A stretch of 64,000 nucleotides of DNA from an uncultured Pseudacidovorax sp. (GCF_913773995.1 NZ_CAJYES010000226.1:124001-188000); one strand, 5' to 3'. Positions 9,745 through 23,514 are shown, numbered from the stretch's first letter. Numbers and translations are program-made. The notes: generated by a model not told the origin, from the sequence alone.

Positions 9745-12417
9745 CTACCGCACCACCCCCGCCTGCCGCGCAAGCGCCACCGCCTGGGTGCGGCTGCGGG
9801 CGCCGAGCTTGAGGTTGATGTTGCGCAGGTGCGTGCGCACGGTGCTGTCCGAGACGAACAGCTTCTCGGCCATGGCCGCGTTGGAATAGCCGGCGGCCAG
9901 CAGTTCCAGCACACGGATCTCCTTGCGCGTCAGCGGCTCGGCCAGGGGCGTGGGCGATGCGTCGCCGACGGCGGGCTCGTCCTCATGCGCCTCGCCGAAG
10001 GCGGCCGCCAGACGCGCCACATGGTCGGCGTAGATGGGCCCGGCCTCGTCCAGCCGAGCGCGGTCTGCCAACACGGCGCGCAGCAGCGGCGCCAGGGCAG
10101 GGCCCTCGTCCAGCAGCAGCCGCACGAAGCCTTCGCGGGCGGTCTCGGCGAGCACGGCGGCGAGCGTGGTCTGTGCCTCGGCCACTGTCCCTTCACGCGC
10201 ATGAGCCAGCGCCAGAAGCACGCGCAGCTTGAGCGCCCGGTGCCGCCGCGCCTGCGTGTCGGCCTCCGCAATGGCCGGTATCAGCGCGTGCCGCACGCCC
10301 TCCGCATCGCCGAAGCGCAGCAGCCAGCGCCAGCGGCCGATGGCGATGTCGTCCACCTGGTGGGCCGGCAGGTTGAGGCGGCGCACGCGGTCCCAGACGG
10401 CGGCATCGTCGGCGCGCTCCAGCATGTCGGCGGCCGCGTCGCGGTTGCCCTGCAGCATCAGGAGGCGCGCATGCTCCAGCTTGGCGCTGGCCACCACGCG
10501 CGGCAGCTGGCGGTCGTGGCCCAGGTATTCGAGCTCGGTCAGCAGCTGGAAGGCGCCGTCCACATCGCCCTGCAGGAAGGCGATGCGCGCCCGCATGCGG
10601 TAGGCCGCGATCACATGGTCGGGCAGCCCCACGTCGCGGGCCAGCGGCAGGTACACGCTCAGCAGGTGCTCGGCACCGGCCAGGTCGTCGCTTTCGTACA
10701 GCACGCCGGCATGCAGCACGCCGGCCCAGGCATTGCCTTGCGTGGGGTTGTACGAGGCGCTGCGCGGCGTGGCGGACAGGGCCACGCGAAAGCGCGCGGC
10801 GGCCTGGCGCAGCCGGCCTTCGGCCAGATCGAGCACACCTTCCATGGCCTCGGTGTACATGCGGTTGAAGATGCTGCCGGCCTGGCTGCGACGGGCGGCG
10901 TCGAGCAGGCGGTGGGCCTCGTGCTGCTCGCCCATCACCGAGACGATGTAGGCCATGGCATTGGCCAGCGCGCTGTCGGCGAAGGCGCGGCAGGTGGGCA
11001 GCCGCCGCAGGTTGGCATGGCCGACGGGGTAGGCGTCCTCGGGATGGTCCATCATGGCCAGCAGCAGCGGCTGCAGGCCGTTGACGTGGGCGCGCACGGC
11101 GGCGTCCTCGCTGGTCTCGCAGCCGCTGGCGCGCAGCCGCTGCAGCGCCTGCCAGGGCCCGCGGGTGAAGCATTCGGCCCAGGTGGCCACCATCTGCAGC
11201 AGCGGTTGGCCGGCCAATTGCTCGGGCGGCAGCGCGGCGAACCAGCGGTCCAGCAGGCGCATGCGGCCTTCTTCCAGGAAGCGCTCGGCATGGCGTGCCA
11301 GCAGGGCCAACGCATGGGGATGGTCGCCGCCTTCGATGGCATGGTCGATGGCGGGAACCGGCCGGCCATGGGCCTCGTACCAGCCCGAGGCCGCCAGGTG
11401 CAGCCGCGCCGCGTCGCCGGGCCGCTCGCGTGCCAGCTGCGCCCGCAGGAAGTCGGCGAACAGGCTGTGGTAGCGGTAGCTGCGCGCATCGCTGGCCAGC
11501 GGTGCCAGGAAGAGGTGGCCGGCCTCCAGCTGCGCGAGCATCGCCGTGCAATCGGCGCGCGGGGCCACGGCGGCACACACCTGGGCATCGAGCACGCGCA
11601 ACACGCTGGTGCGCAGCAGGAAGTCGCGCACGGCCTCGCTCTGCTGGGCCAGCACATCCTCGGCCAGGTAGTCGGCCACGGCGCGGTCGGAGCCCGAGAA
11701 GCGCTCGACGAAATCGCTGCCGGCCTCGCCATGGCGCTGCAGCGCCAGCGAGGCCAGCCACAGCGCGCCGGCCCAGCCCTCGGTCTTGGCGAGCAGTCGC
11801 TCCAGCGTGTCGCGCGGAAGCGCCTCGCCGCGCAGGCGGAAGAACTCCTCGGCCTCGGCGGCCGAGAAGCGCAGCAGGGCGGCATCGATCTCCAGCAGCT
11901 GGCCGCGGGCCCGCAGCCGGCCCAGGCCTAGGTCGGGCAGGCTGCGCGAGCCGATCACCAGCTGGGCCTGGCGCGGCAGGCCGTCGAGCAGCTGCCGCAC
12001 CAGGCCGATGACGGCGGGCGACTGCAGCACCTCGAAGTCGTCGAGGAAGAGTGCGAAGGGCAACGCGTCATGGCCCAGCGCGGCGATCGGGTCGCCCAGG
12101 CCGCTGCCCGGTGCGGGCTCGATGCCCAGGGCCTGCACCGCCGCGCCCAGGCCTTGCAGAAAGCGCGGCACGTCGTTGTCGGCACTGTCCAGCGTGAGCC
12201 AGGCCGTGGCGATGCCTTCGGCCTCGAAGCGATCGCGCATCTGGCGCATGGCGGTGGTCTTGCCGAAGCCGGCCGGCGCGCGCACCAGCAGCAGCCGCGC
12301 GCGGGCCGCCTCGTGCACCTGCCGCGCGATGGCCTGCCGCAGCACCTGCGCCGCAGGCGGTGCGGGTGGGCTGAGCTTGGCGGGCTGGACGGGCACGGAA
12401 GGCGGCGGGGCGGACAT
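9745..12417 (-). CDS. MalT/LAL-type LuxR transcriptional regulator (ATP-binding large regulator)
   Basis: 890 aa; Walker A APAGFGKTT near the N-terminus, C-terminal LuxR HTH LTRKEIRVLELLAAGYSNAAMAEKLFVSDSTVRTHLRNINLKLGARSRTQA. Confidence 0.93.
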   Translation of the reverse strand: MSAPPPSVPVQPAKLSPPAPPAAQVLRQAIARQVHEAARARLLLVRAPAGFGKTTAMRQMRDRFEAEGIATAWLTLDSADNDVPRFLQGLGAAVQALGIEPAPGSGLGDPIAALGHDALPFALFLDDFEVLQSPAVIGLVRQLLDGLPRQAQLVIGSRSLPDLGLGRLRARGQLLEIDAALLRFSAAEAEEFFRLRGEALPRDTLERLLAKTEGWAGALWLASLALQRHGEAGSDFVERFSGSDRAVADYLAEDVLAQQSEAVRDFLLRTSVLRVLDAQVCAAVAPRADCTAMLAQLEAGHLFLAPLASDARSYRYHSLFADFLRAQLARERPGDAARLHLAASGWYEAHGRPVPAIDHAIEGGDHPHALALLARHAERFLEEGRMRLLDRWFAALPPEQLAGQPLLQMVATWAECFTRGPWQALQRLRASGCETSEDAAVRAHVNGLQPLLLAMMDHPEDAYPVGHANLRRLPTCRAFADSALANAMAYIVSVMGEQHEAHRLLDAARRSQAGSIFNRMYTEAMEGVLDLAEGRLRQAAARFRVALSATPRSASYNPTQGNAWAGVLHAGVLYESDDLAGAEHLLSVYLPLARDVGLPDHVIAAYRMRARIAFLQGDVDGAFQLLTELEYLGHDRQLPRVVASAKLEHARLLMLQGNRDAAADMLERADDAAVWDRVRRLNLPAHQVDDIAIGRWRWLLRFGDAEGVRHALIPAIAEADTQARRHRALKLRVLLALAHAREGTVAEAQTTLAAVLAETAREGFVRLLLDEGPALAPLLRAVLADRARLDEAGPIYADHVARLAAAFGEAHEDEPAVGDASPTPLAEPLTRKEIRVLELLAAGYSNAAMAEKLFVSDSTVRTHLRNINLKLGARSRTQAVALARQAGVVR

Positions 12418-12478
12418 GGGACGAGGCGGCGCGCGTGGCGCGGAGTGACAAGGGCCGCGCGGGGGCGGCCGGCCACTT

Positions 12479-12494
12479 TCGTCGGTTTGGACGA
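12479..12494. promoter_or_regulatory. 16-bp palindrome TCGTCGGTTTGGACGA (regulon motif copy A)
   Basis: TCGTC-N6-GACGA; -10-like TAGACT at 12518-12523; FadB-like gene starts at 12565. Confidence 0.75.
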
Positions 12495-12564
12495 TGGCCG
12501 CAAGAAGGGACGATTCCTAGACTGCCGCCGGCATCGAAGGCCGAGACACCCAGGAGACAACACC

Positions 12565-14715
<2,151 letters not shown>

Positions 14716-14781
14716 ACCCTCACACGCCGTCGCCCGCCGCCCTGGCAGGCGTCCTTCACCACGACACAGGAGAGTCCCTTC

Positions 14782-15564
<783 letters not shown>

Positions 15565-15675
15565 ACGGCACGCGCGCATGCGGGATTCGAAGGAAAGCGC
15601 GCATCGATATGCGGCAGCCGGGGATGGGCAGAATGCCGCCTCCGCATCCGCAACAGCCATCAGGAACCGGCGGCC

Positions 15676-16113
15676 ATGAACATCAGGTTTTCGACACCCA
15701 CCGACGAAGAACTCCGGTCCGGTGAACTCGGCCGCAAGCTGCGCCATTTCAACTACGGTTTCGTCGGCGAGTACCCCGAGCAGCAGTACGTGCGCATCAA
15801 TGCGCGGGATGAATCCGGCCGGCTGGTCGGCGGGCTGCGCGCCTATGTGTTTTTGTGTTGGCTCGACATCGACGTGCTGTTTGTCGAAGAAGACATGCGC
15901 GGCAACGGCCTGGGCAGCCGGCTGCTGGCCGACGCCGAGCGCCAGGGCATGGCGTTTGGCGCGAAAAACGCGAAGCTGAGCACCTTCGAGTGGCAGGCGC
16001 GCGGCTTCTACCTGAAGCATGGCTACGAGGACTACGCCCGCATCGACGACTACGCGCCGGGCTATTACCTTCAGCTCATGCGCAAGTCGCTGCGCGTCAC
16101 TTGTTCCGCGTGA
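15676..16113 (+). CDS. GNAT family N-acetyltransferase
   Basis: 145 aa; VEEDMRGNGLGSRLLADAERQG, WQARGFYLKHGYE. Confidence 0.8.
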   Translation: MNIRFSTPTDEELRSGELGRKLRHFNYGFVGEYPEQQYVRINARDESGRLVGGLRAYVFLCWLDIDVLFVEEDMRGNGLGSRLLADAERQGMAFGAKNAKLSTFEWQARGFYLKHGYEDYARIDDYAPGYYLQLMRKSLRVTCSA

Positions 16114-16276
16114 TGTGGTCCGTCATGAAGATCATCACGATGACGACGGCGATGACAACCTAGTGGAGCAGCGTGCACTTTGGCATGGGACTTCCAGTTG
16201 AAGTGAGCTGCACTTTGTCGTGCCGAGCTGCCTGGCACCAGGCGGTCGATTCATAAAAATGGCGTGAACCCTGCGG

Positions 16277-16690
16277 TCAGGGGGCAAAGGGGTTGAAGAC
16301 GTCAACCCCCAGCGCCTGGAAGTCCGCCACGTTGCGCGTGGCCACCGTCAGGCCGTGCACCTGGGCGGTGGCGGCGATCATGGCATCTTCGTAAAGCGTG
16401 TCGGACTTCCGGTGCATCAGCCGCGCCCAGACCCGGAAGGCCGCGGCGTCCATGGGCAGGACGTTGTAGGCGCTGGCGATCTGCGCGAGCCATGCCTCGA
16501 TCTCCTGGGCCTTGGCCGCGTCCTGCTCCTTCGTCAGCTCGATGCCGGCCTGGATCTCGCCGAGCGTGACCGCCGAAAGATGCAGCTGCGCATCGTCCAG
16601 CGACTTCAACCAGGCCACCACCGCGCCGTGCGGGCGCAGGCGGCGCAACTCGGAGACGACGTTGGTGTCGAGCAGGTAGCCCTGCGTCAC
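16277..16690 (-). CDS. PIN-domain toxin (VapC/FitB-like)
   Basis: GTG start; YLLDTNVVSELRRLRP ... LTLGEIQAGI ... DAMIAATAQVHGLTVATRNVADFQALGVDVFNPF; 4-bp overlap with the antitoxin. Confidence 0.92.
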   Translation of the reverse strand: MTQGYLLDTNVVSELRRLRPHGAVVAWLKSLDDAQLHLSAVTLGEIQAGIELTKEQDAAKAQEIEAWLAQIASAYNVLPMDAAAFRVWARLMHRKSDTLYEDAMIAATAQVHGLTVATRNVADFQALGVDVFNPFAP

Positions 16691-16944
16691 CGCTGCGGCT
16701 CCACCTTGCGCCTGCGCGCCTGGCCGCGAGCGGGCACCAGCAGATCGGTGCGGCCGTCGTCCGACAGCAGCAGTTGCTTGAGCGACGGACGCGCCGCCGA
16801 CTGCAGCCGGCGCCATTCCTGCACCGGCACCAGCACGGCCGCCTCGGCGCCACGGCGGGTCACCATTTGCGGGCCTTGCTCGAGGCAGGCATCGAGGAAT
16901 TCGCTGAACCGCGCCTTGGCGTCCTGAACGGGCCATGTGTGCAT
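16687..16944 (-). CDS. Phd/YefM-type antitoxin
   Basis: MHTWPVQDAKARFSEFLDACLEQGPQMVTRRGAEAAVLVPVQEWRRL; directly upstream of and overlapping the PIN toxin. Confidence 0.9.
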   Translation of the reverse strand: MHTWPVQDAKARFSEFLDACLEQGPQMVTRRGAEAAVLVPVQEWRRLQSAARPSLKQLLLSDDGRTDLLVPARGQARRRKVEPQR

Positions 16945-16968
16945 CGAGAAGCTCCCTGTTGAACTGGT

Positions 16969-16983
16969 CAGACAACTAGTCTG
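16969..16983. promoter_or_regulatory. Candidate TA autoregulatory operator
   Basis: CAGAC-AACTA-GTCTG palindrome 25 bp upstream of the antitoxin start. Confidence 0.45.
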
Positions 16984-17107
16984 TCAGCAGGACCCTGGGC
17001 TGTCAAACGAGAGACTTTGCGGCCCGTTCCCCGGCGGGGTTTCGGCTCGCTCGCATCCAGGCTGCAGTCACGGCGCAAATCGATACCTTCCAAATCGTTG
17101 GGATTCC

Positions 17108-17125
17108 AATGATTCGCCTATCATT
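17108..17125. promoter_or_regulatory. Candidate MarR operator
   Basis: Perfect palindrome AATGAT-TCGCCT-ATCATT just upstream of the MarR start. Confidence 0.5.
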
Positions 17126-17131
17126 CCCCCA

Positions 17132-17590
17132 ATGGATGACGACAGCCCCACCCTGCCCCGCCAGCGCTTCGGCATGCGTTTCGTCGTGCTGGCCCGTCGC
17201 TGGCGGCGGGCGCTGGACGCACAACTTGCCGCCCTGGGCCTGACCGATGCGGGCTGGCCGCCGCTGATGTACCTGGCCGAGGCGGGCGGCGGGCTCACGC
17301 AGCGGGAGCTGGCCGAGCGCATCGGCATCGACGGCTCCAGCCTGGTCCGGCTGCTGGACCAGCATGCCCGCGCCGGCTGGATCGAGCGCCGCGACGATCC
17401 GCAGGACCGCCGCACCTGGCGGCTCTTCCTCACCCGCGACGGGCGCGCGGTGGTGCGCCGCATCCAGACGGTGCTGGACCGGGTGGAGGGTCGCATGCTC
17501 GCCGGGCTGGACGACGCGCAGCTGCAGGCGCTGCTCGATGGCTTCGACCGCATCGGCGAAGGCATCGCGGCGATGGAGTCCGAGGCATGA
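17132..17590 (+). CDS. MarR family transcriptional regulator
   Basis: LTQRELAERIGIDGSSLVRLLDQHARAGWIERRDDPQDRRTWRLFLTRDGRAVV; 4-bp overlap with the FUSC gene. Confidence 0.92.
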   Translation: MDDDSPTLPRQRFGMRFVVLARRWRRALDAQLAALGLTDAGWPPLMYLAEAGGGLTQRELAERIGIDGSSLVRLLDQHARAGWIERRDDPQDRRTWRLFLTRDGRAVVRRIQTVLDRVEGRMLAGLDDAQLQALLDGFDRIGEGIAAMESEA

Positions 17591-19638
17591 GCGCTCGCCC
17601 GGCGGCTCCGAAAGGCGCTTCTGCCGCAGGCGGGCCCGGAGGCAGTGCAGTGACGGCCCACCCGGCCGTTGTGGCCGGTGGCACCCCTTCCTTCGACCGC
17701 CTCGCGCGCCACCTCGGCTTCGAGCCCGCCCGCCTCGCCTTCACCCTGCGCACCGCGGCGGGTTCGGGCATGGCGCTGCTGCTGGCGGGCCTGCTGGGCC
17801 TGGAACATCCCCAATGGGCGGCCATGACCGTGTGGATCGCCGCACAGCCGCTGCGCGGCCACCTGATCGAGAAAAGCCTGTTCCGCCTTCTGGGCACGGC
17901 CGCCGGTGCCGCCTATGGCGTCGCGCTGGTGGCCCTGGGCCAGGGCTCGCCGGCGGTGCTGGTGCCCGGGCTGGCGCTGTGGGCGGGGCTATGCGCCGGC
18001 GCGGGCCAGCTGCTGCGCGGCTTTGCCAGCTACGGCACGCTGCTGGCCGGCTATTCGGCGGCAATGGTGGCGTTGCTCGACGCCAGCCATCCGACGCACA
18101 TTGCTGCTTTCGGGCTGGACCGGCTGCTGACCATTGGCCTGGGCGTGGGGGTCGCGCTGGCCGTGAGCCTGCGCTTCGCGGCCCGGCCGCCGGCCGATGC
18201 GCTGCACCTTCGCACGCGCACGCTTTGCCTGGAGCGGCTGCGCGAACTGGCCGCCTGGGCGCGCACCGGGGCGCTGCCGGTGCACACGGCGCGCGACACC
18301 CAGTTGGCCGAACTGGCGCGGCTGGAGGAAGGGCTGGAACTGCAGGTCGCCGGCCGTCTCGACTCCCGCCGCGAGGTGCGCGCGCTGCGCCAGGCGCTGA
18401 CCGCCCAGGTCGGCCTGCTGCTGTGGTGGCCCGGGGCCGAGCCGCTCGCACGCGCCGATGGCGCCGCGCTGGGCGATGCTCTGCAGGCCACGCTCGATGC
18501 CGCCGTCGCCGGCTGGCCGGTGGGTCCTTCGCTCCTTCAGGCCGCCGCGGTCGCCGAAGCGCAGGACGCCGAACTGGCTGCGGTGCTGCGTCGTCTCGGC
18601 GCGGCGGCCGTGAGCATCGAGAGCGCCGCAGCTTTGCCGACGCAACGCGGCGCCGCCAGCGGCCCTGCGTCCGGCGCACAGTCGCAGGCCACCTTCGAAC
18701 CGACCGTCGTGCTGCACCGCGACTGGATCGCCGCCCGCGAGACTTTCCTGCGCTCCGTGCTCACGCTCGGCCTCATCGGGGCGCTGTGGCTGGCGACCGG
18801 CTGGGCCGCGGCCCCGCTGCTCATGCTGGGCGTGGCGGTGATGACCACACTCTTTTCCACCGCCGACGATCCGGCGCGGCTCATGCGCTCGGTCTTCTGC
18901 GGCCAGTTGCTCGGCGCCGCCGCGGCGCTGGCGGTGCAGGCCCTGCTCTGGCCGTGGGTGGACGGCGCGGCAGGGCGACTGCTGATGTGCCTGCCGCTGG
19001 TGCTGGCCGGCGCCTTCGTGCTGGCACATCCACGCACGGCGCGCTTCGGCTTCGACTTCAACCTCGTCGGCCTGCTGCTCCTGCAGCCCATGCATGCCCG
19101 GGCGTTCGCCTAGCCGACGGGACTGGCCGAGGCGGCCGCCGTGGTGGCCGGGCCGCTGGTGGCGCTGGCGGCCTTCCGCCTCGTCTTTCCGCCAGGCGGC
19201 CGGCGTCGCTATGCGCAGCTGTCGGCGCTGATGCGGGCGGAGGTCGCGGCCATGGCCGCACAGCCGCAGGCCTGGCAACGGGCTGCGGTGTGGCGGGCCC
19301 GCTTGCAGCACCGCGTGCTGCGTCTGGTCCGCTGCGCCGATGCGGTCGGCCTGGCTCCGGGGCGTGCCGCACGCGAAGGCCTGGCCGTGCTGGCCACCGG
19401 GCAGGCGGTGCTCGCGCTGGGGCAGATGCTGGCGCAGGATGCATGGCCCGACGCCGACCGCCGCCGCGCACAGACCTGGCAGCGTCGGCTGGCCCGGCCC
19501 GTGCGCAGTCCGGCACAGGCCCACCGCCGAGGCCGCCTGCTGGCGCGCGATGCGTTGCGGCTGGACCTCGCGCCCGCCGGGCCCCAGGTGGTGTCGGCGC
19601 TGCGGCACGCTGCCCGGGTGCTGGCGCGGGCGGCCTGA
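17587..19638 (+). pseudogene. FUSC family (aromatic-acid/fusaric-acid exporter-like) membrane protein split by an in-frame TAG at 19111-19113
   Basis: Frame 17587-19110 continues in phase into ORF 19141-19638 after one amber codon; FUSC-type TM blocks lie on both sides. Confidence 0.75.
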
Positions 19639-19668
19639 GGAGCCCCCGCGGTCCGCGGCCACCGAAAT

Positions 19669-19684
19669 TCGTCGCTTCGGACGA
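19669..19684. promoter_or_regulatory. 16-bp palindrome TCGTCGCTTCGGACGA (regulon motif copy C)
   Basis: TCGTC-N6-GACGA; -10-like CAGAAT at 19708-19713; thiolase starts at 19757. Confidence 0.75.
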
Positions 19685-19756
19685 GCGACGCCGCCGCCTT
19701 CGCCGCCCAGAATCCACGCGGACTTCCGACGAACCGCATTGGAGACTGTAGACACC

Positions 19757-20941
19757 ATGGCAGAAGCATTCATCGTCGCCGCCACCCGCACCGCCGGCGG
19801 CAAGCGCGGCGGCCGACTCTCGGGCTGGCACCCGGTGGACCTCGCAGCACAGGTGATCGACGAACTGGTGCGCCGCGCCGATGCCGATCCGGCCCTGGTC
19901 GAGGACGTGATCATGGGCTGCGTCAGCCAGGTGGGCCAGCAGGCCACCAACGTGGCGCGCAATGCGGTGCTGGCCTCGTCGCTGCCCGAGTCGGTGCCGG
20001 GCACCTCGGTCGACCGGCAATGCGGCTCCTCGCAGCAGGCGCTGCATTTCGCGGCCCAGGCCGTGATGAGCGGCAGCATGGACGTGGTGATCGCCGCCGG
20101 TGTGGAGAGCATGTCGCGCGTGCCCATGTTCACGCCCAACGCCCTGCCGCTGAAGGCGGGCCTGGGCGGCTACATGAGCCCGGCCATGCAGAAGCGCTAC
20201 CCCGGCGTGGAGTTCAGCCAGTTCATGGGCGCCGAGATGATGGCCAAGAAGTACGGCCTCTCGAAGGAGCAGCTCGACGTCTACGCGCTGCAGAGCCACC
20301 AGCGCGCCGTGGCTGCGACGAACGAGGGCCGCTTCGCCAGGGAGATCCTGGCGGTCGAGGCCCGCAGCGCCGAAGGCGGCGCCGAGGGCGAGGGCCAGCC
20401 GCACATGGTGGACGAGGGCATCCGCTTCAACGCCACGCTGGAGGGCATCGCCGGCGTCAAGCTGATCCAGGAGGGCGGCCGCTGCACCGCGGCCACCGCC
20501 AGCCAGATCTGCGACGGCGCCACCGGCGTGATGGTGGTCAACGAGCGCGGCCTCAAGGCGCTGGGCGTCAAGCCGCTCGCGCGCATCCACCACATGACCA
20601 TGATCGGCCACGACCCGGTGATCATGCTGGAGGCCCCCATCCCCGCCACGCAGCGCGCGCTGCAGAAGGCCGGCATGAAGATCGACGACATCGACCTGTT
20701 CGAGGTCAACGAGGCCTTCGCCCCCGTGCCCCTGGCCTGGCTGCAGGTGACGGGCGCCGATCCGGCGCGCCTGAACGTCAATGGCGGCGCCATCGCACTG
20801 GGCCATCCGCTGGGCGCCTCGGGCACCAAGCTGATGACCACGCTCGTCCATGCCCTGCACGACCGGGGTGGCCGCTACGGCCTGCAGACCATGTGCGAGG
20901 GCGGCGGCATGGCCAACGTCACCATCGTCGAGCGGCTCTGA
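19757..20941 (+). CDS. Acetyl-CoA C-acyltransferase (thiolase)
   Basis: VDRQCGSSQQALHFAAQAVMSG, NVNGGAIALGHPLGASG, CEGGGMAN. Confidence 0.94.
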   Translation: MAEAFIVAATRTAGGKRGGRLSGWHPVDLAAQVIDELVRRADADPALVEDVIMGCVSQVGQQATNVARNAVLASSLPESVPGTSVDRQCGSSQQALHFAAQAVMSGSMDVVIAAGVESMSRVPMFTPNALPLKAGLGGYMSPAMQKRYPGVEFSQFMGAEMMAKKYGLSKEQLDVYALQSHQRAVAATNEGRFAREILAVEARSAEGGAEGEGQPHMVDEGIRFNATLEGIAGVKLIQEGGRCTAATASQICDGATGVMVVNERGLKALGVKPLARIHHMTMIGHDPVIMLEAPIPATQRALQKAGMKIDDIDLFEVNEAFAPVPLAWLQVTGADPARLNVNGGAIALGHPLGASGTKLMTTLVHALHDRGGRYGLQTMCEGGGMANVTIVERL

Positions 20942-21072
20942 GCCGCGGCCAGGACATCACCACGGGCGATGTACGCCCGGTGACCCGAGACTGTTCAGGC
21001 TGAGCCTGTCGAAGCCCGGGTGCGGACCAGCGCGCGCCGGCCCTTCCATCACAACACCAGGGCAGGACTTCC

Positions 21073-21904
21073 ATGACCCAGGACTTCGGAGACAGACACG
21101 CCGCCGCCGCCGTACCCCTGCTGCGCATCGAGGGGCTGTCGGTGCGCTTCGGTGGCATCGTGGCGCTCGACGGCGTGGGCTTCGACGTGGCCGCCGGCCA
21201 AGTCTGCGGACTGATCGGGCCCAATGGTGCGGGCAAGAGCACGCTGTTCAACTGCCTCTCGCGCCTGTACGGCTGGCAGGCCGGGCGCATCGAATTCGCC
21301 GGCCGCGCGCTGGACACGCTGCCGCGCCACCGCATGGCGGCGCTGGGCATCGGCCGTACCTTCCAGAACCTGGCGCTTTTCGCAAGCATGACGGTGCGCG
21401 AGAACGTGCGCGTGGGCACGCACACCCGCCAGCATGCGGGCTTCCTGCGCGACGCGCTGCGCCTGCCCGGCGTGCGGCGGCTGGAGGAAGAGGCCGAGAC
21501 GCGCACCGACGAATGCATCGCCCTGCTCGACCTGGGCGCCGTGGCCGGCCGCCGCGTGGCCGACCTGCCCTTCGGCACCCAGAAGCGGGTGGAGCTGGCA
21601 CGCGCGCTGGCGGCGCGCCCCCGGCTGCTGCTGCTGGACGAGCCCGCCTGCGGCCTCAACCACGAGGAGCTGGAGGGCCTGGGCGACCTGATCCTTTCGC
21701 TGCGTGCGCGGCTGGGCCTGACGGTGCTGCTGGTGGAGCACCACATGGGCCTGGTCATGCGGGTGAGCGACAAGGTGGTCGCGCTCAACTTCGGCCGCAA
21801 GATCGCCGAGGGCACGCCCAAGGCGGTGCGCAGCCATCCCGAGGTGATCCGCGCCTACCTGGGCGACGACGGTGCCGCCGAGCCGGCCCTGGAGGTGCGC
21901 CAGC

Positions 21905-21921
<17 letters not shown>
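21073..21921 (+). CDS. Branched-chain amino acid-type ABC transporter ATP-binding protein (LivG-like)
   Basis: GPNGAGKSTLFNCLSRLY, LPFGTQKRVELARALAARPRLLLLDEPACGLN. Confidence 0.93.
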
Positions 21922-22630
<709 letters not shown>

Positions 22631-22637
22631 CCACACC

Positions 22638-23510
22638 ATGGACGCATTCCTGCATCAGCTCTTCGCCGGCCTGGCCACCGGCGGCATCTATGCCACCGTC
22701 GCGCTGGCGCTGGTGATGATCTACCAGGCCACGCACCACATCAATTTCGCCCAGGGCGAGATGGCAATGTTCTCCACCTTCATCGCCTGGTCGCTGATGC
22801 AGGCGGGGCTGCCGTACTGGGTGGCCTTCTTCGCCACGGTGGCGCTGTCCTTCGTGGTGGGCGCGGCGGTGGAGTTCGCCATCATCCGGCCGATGCACAA
22901 GGCCACCGACCTGGCGCAGGTGGTGGTCTTCATCGGGCTGCTGGTGGTGTTCCACAGCCTGGCGGGCTGGCTCTTCGGCTACACGATCAAGGAGTTCCCC
23001 AGCCCCTTTCCCAAGGACGCCTGGTACGCCAGCGCACTGATGTCCGCGCACGAGGTGGGCGCCATCGCCGTGGCGCTCGCCATCGTGGCGCTGCTCTTCG
23101 GCTTCTTCCGCCTCACGCCGCTGGGCCTGGCCATGCGGGCCGCGGCGCAGAACCCGGCCTCGTCGCGGCTGGTGGGCATCTCGGTGGGCCGCATGCTGAT
23201 GCTGGGCTGGGGCCTGGCCGGCGCCATCGGCGCGGTGGCCGGGATGATGGTGGCGCCGGTGGTCTTCCTCGACCCGCACATGATGACCGGCGTGCTGCTC
23301 TATGCCTTTGCCGGCGCGCTGCTGGGCGGCATCGACAACCCGGTGGGCGCGGTGGTGGGCGGCTTCCTGGTGGGCGTGCTGGAGAACCTGATGGGCAGCT
23401 ACGTGGTGGGCACCGAGCTCAAGCTCTCGGTGGCGCTGGTGCTGATCGTGGGCGTGCTCATCGTCCGCCCGGCCGGCCTGATGGGCCGGCGCATCGTCAA
23501 AAGGGTCTGA
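22638..23510 (+). CDS. Branched-chain amino acid-type ABC permease (LivH-like)
   Basis: LATGGIYATVALALVMIYQATHHINFAQGEMAMFS. Confidence 0.93.
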   Translation: MDAFLHQLFAGLATGGIYATVALALVMIYQATHHINFAQGEMAMFSTFIAWSLMQAGLPYWVAFFATVALSFVVGAAVEFAIIRPMHKATDLAQVVVFIGLLVVFHSLAGWLFGYTIKEFPSPFPKDAWYASALMSAHEVGAIAVALAIVALLFGFFRLTPLGLAMRAAAQNPASSRLVGISVGRMLMLGWGLAGAIGAVAGMMVAPVVFLDPHMMTGVLLYAFAGALLGGIDNPVGAVVGGFLVGVLENLMGSYVVGTELKLSVALVLIVGVLIVRPAGLMGRRIVKRV

Positions 23511-23514
23511 CCGC

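Noticed and set aside
8890-11931. 1013-aa plus-strand ORF
   Set aside because: Antisense to the crotonase and LAL regulator genes; no recognisable domain.
16114-16276. Insertion-sequence remnant
   Set aside because: Texture suggests degraded mobile DNA, but no terminal repeats or transposase fragment could be recognised; kept only as a note.
17587-19638. Stop-codon recoding (e.g. pyrrolysine) at the FUSC TAG
   Set aside because: No supporting pyl genes or context in the window; a nonsense mutation or sequencing error is simpler.
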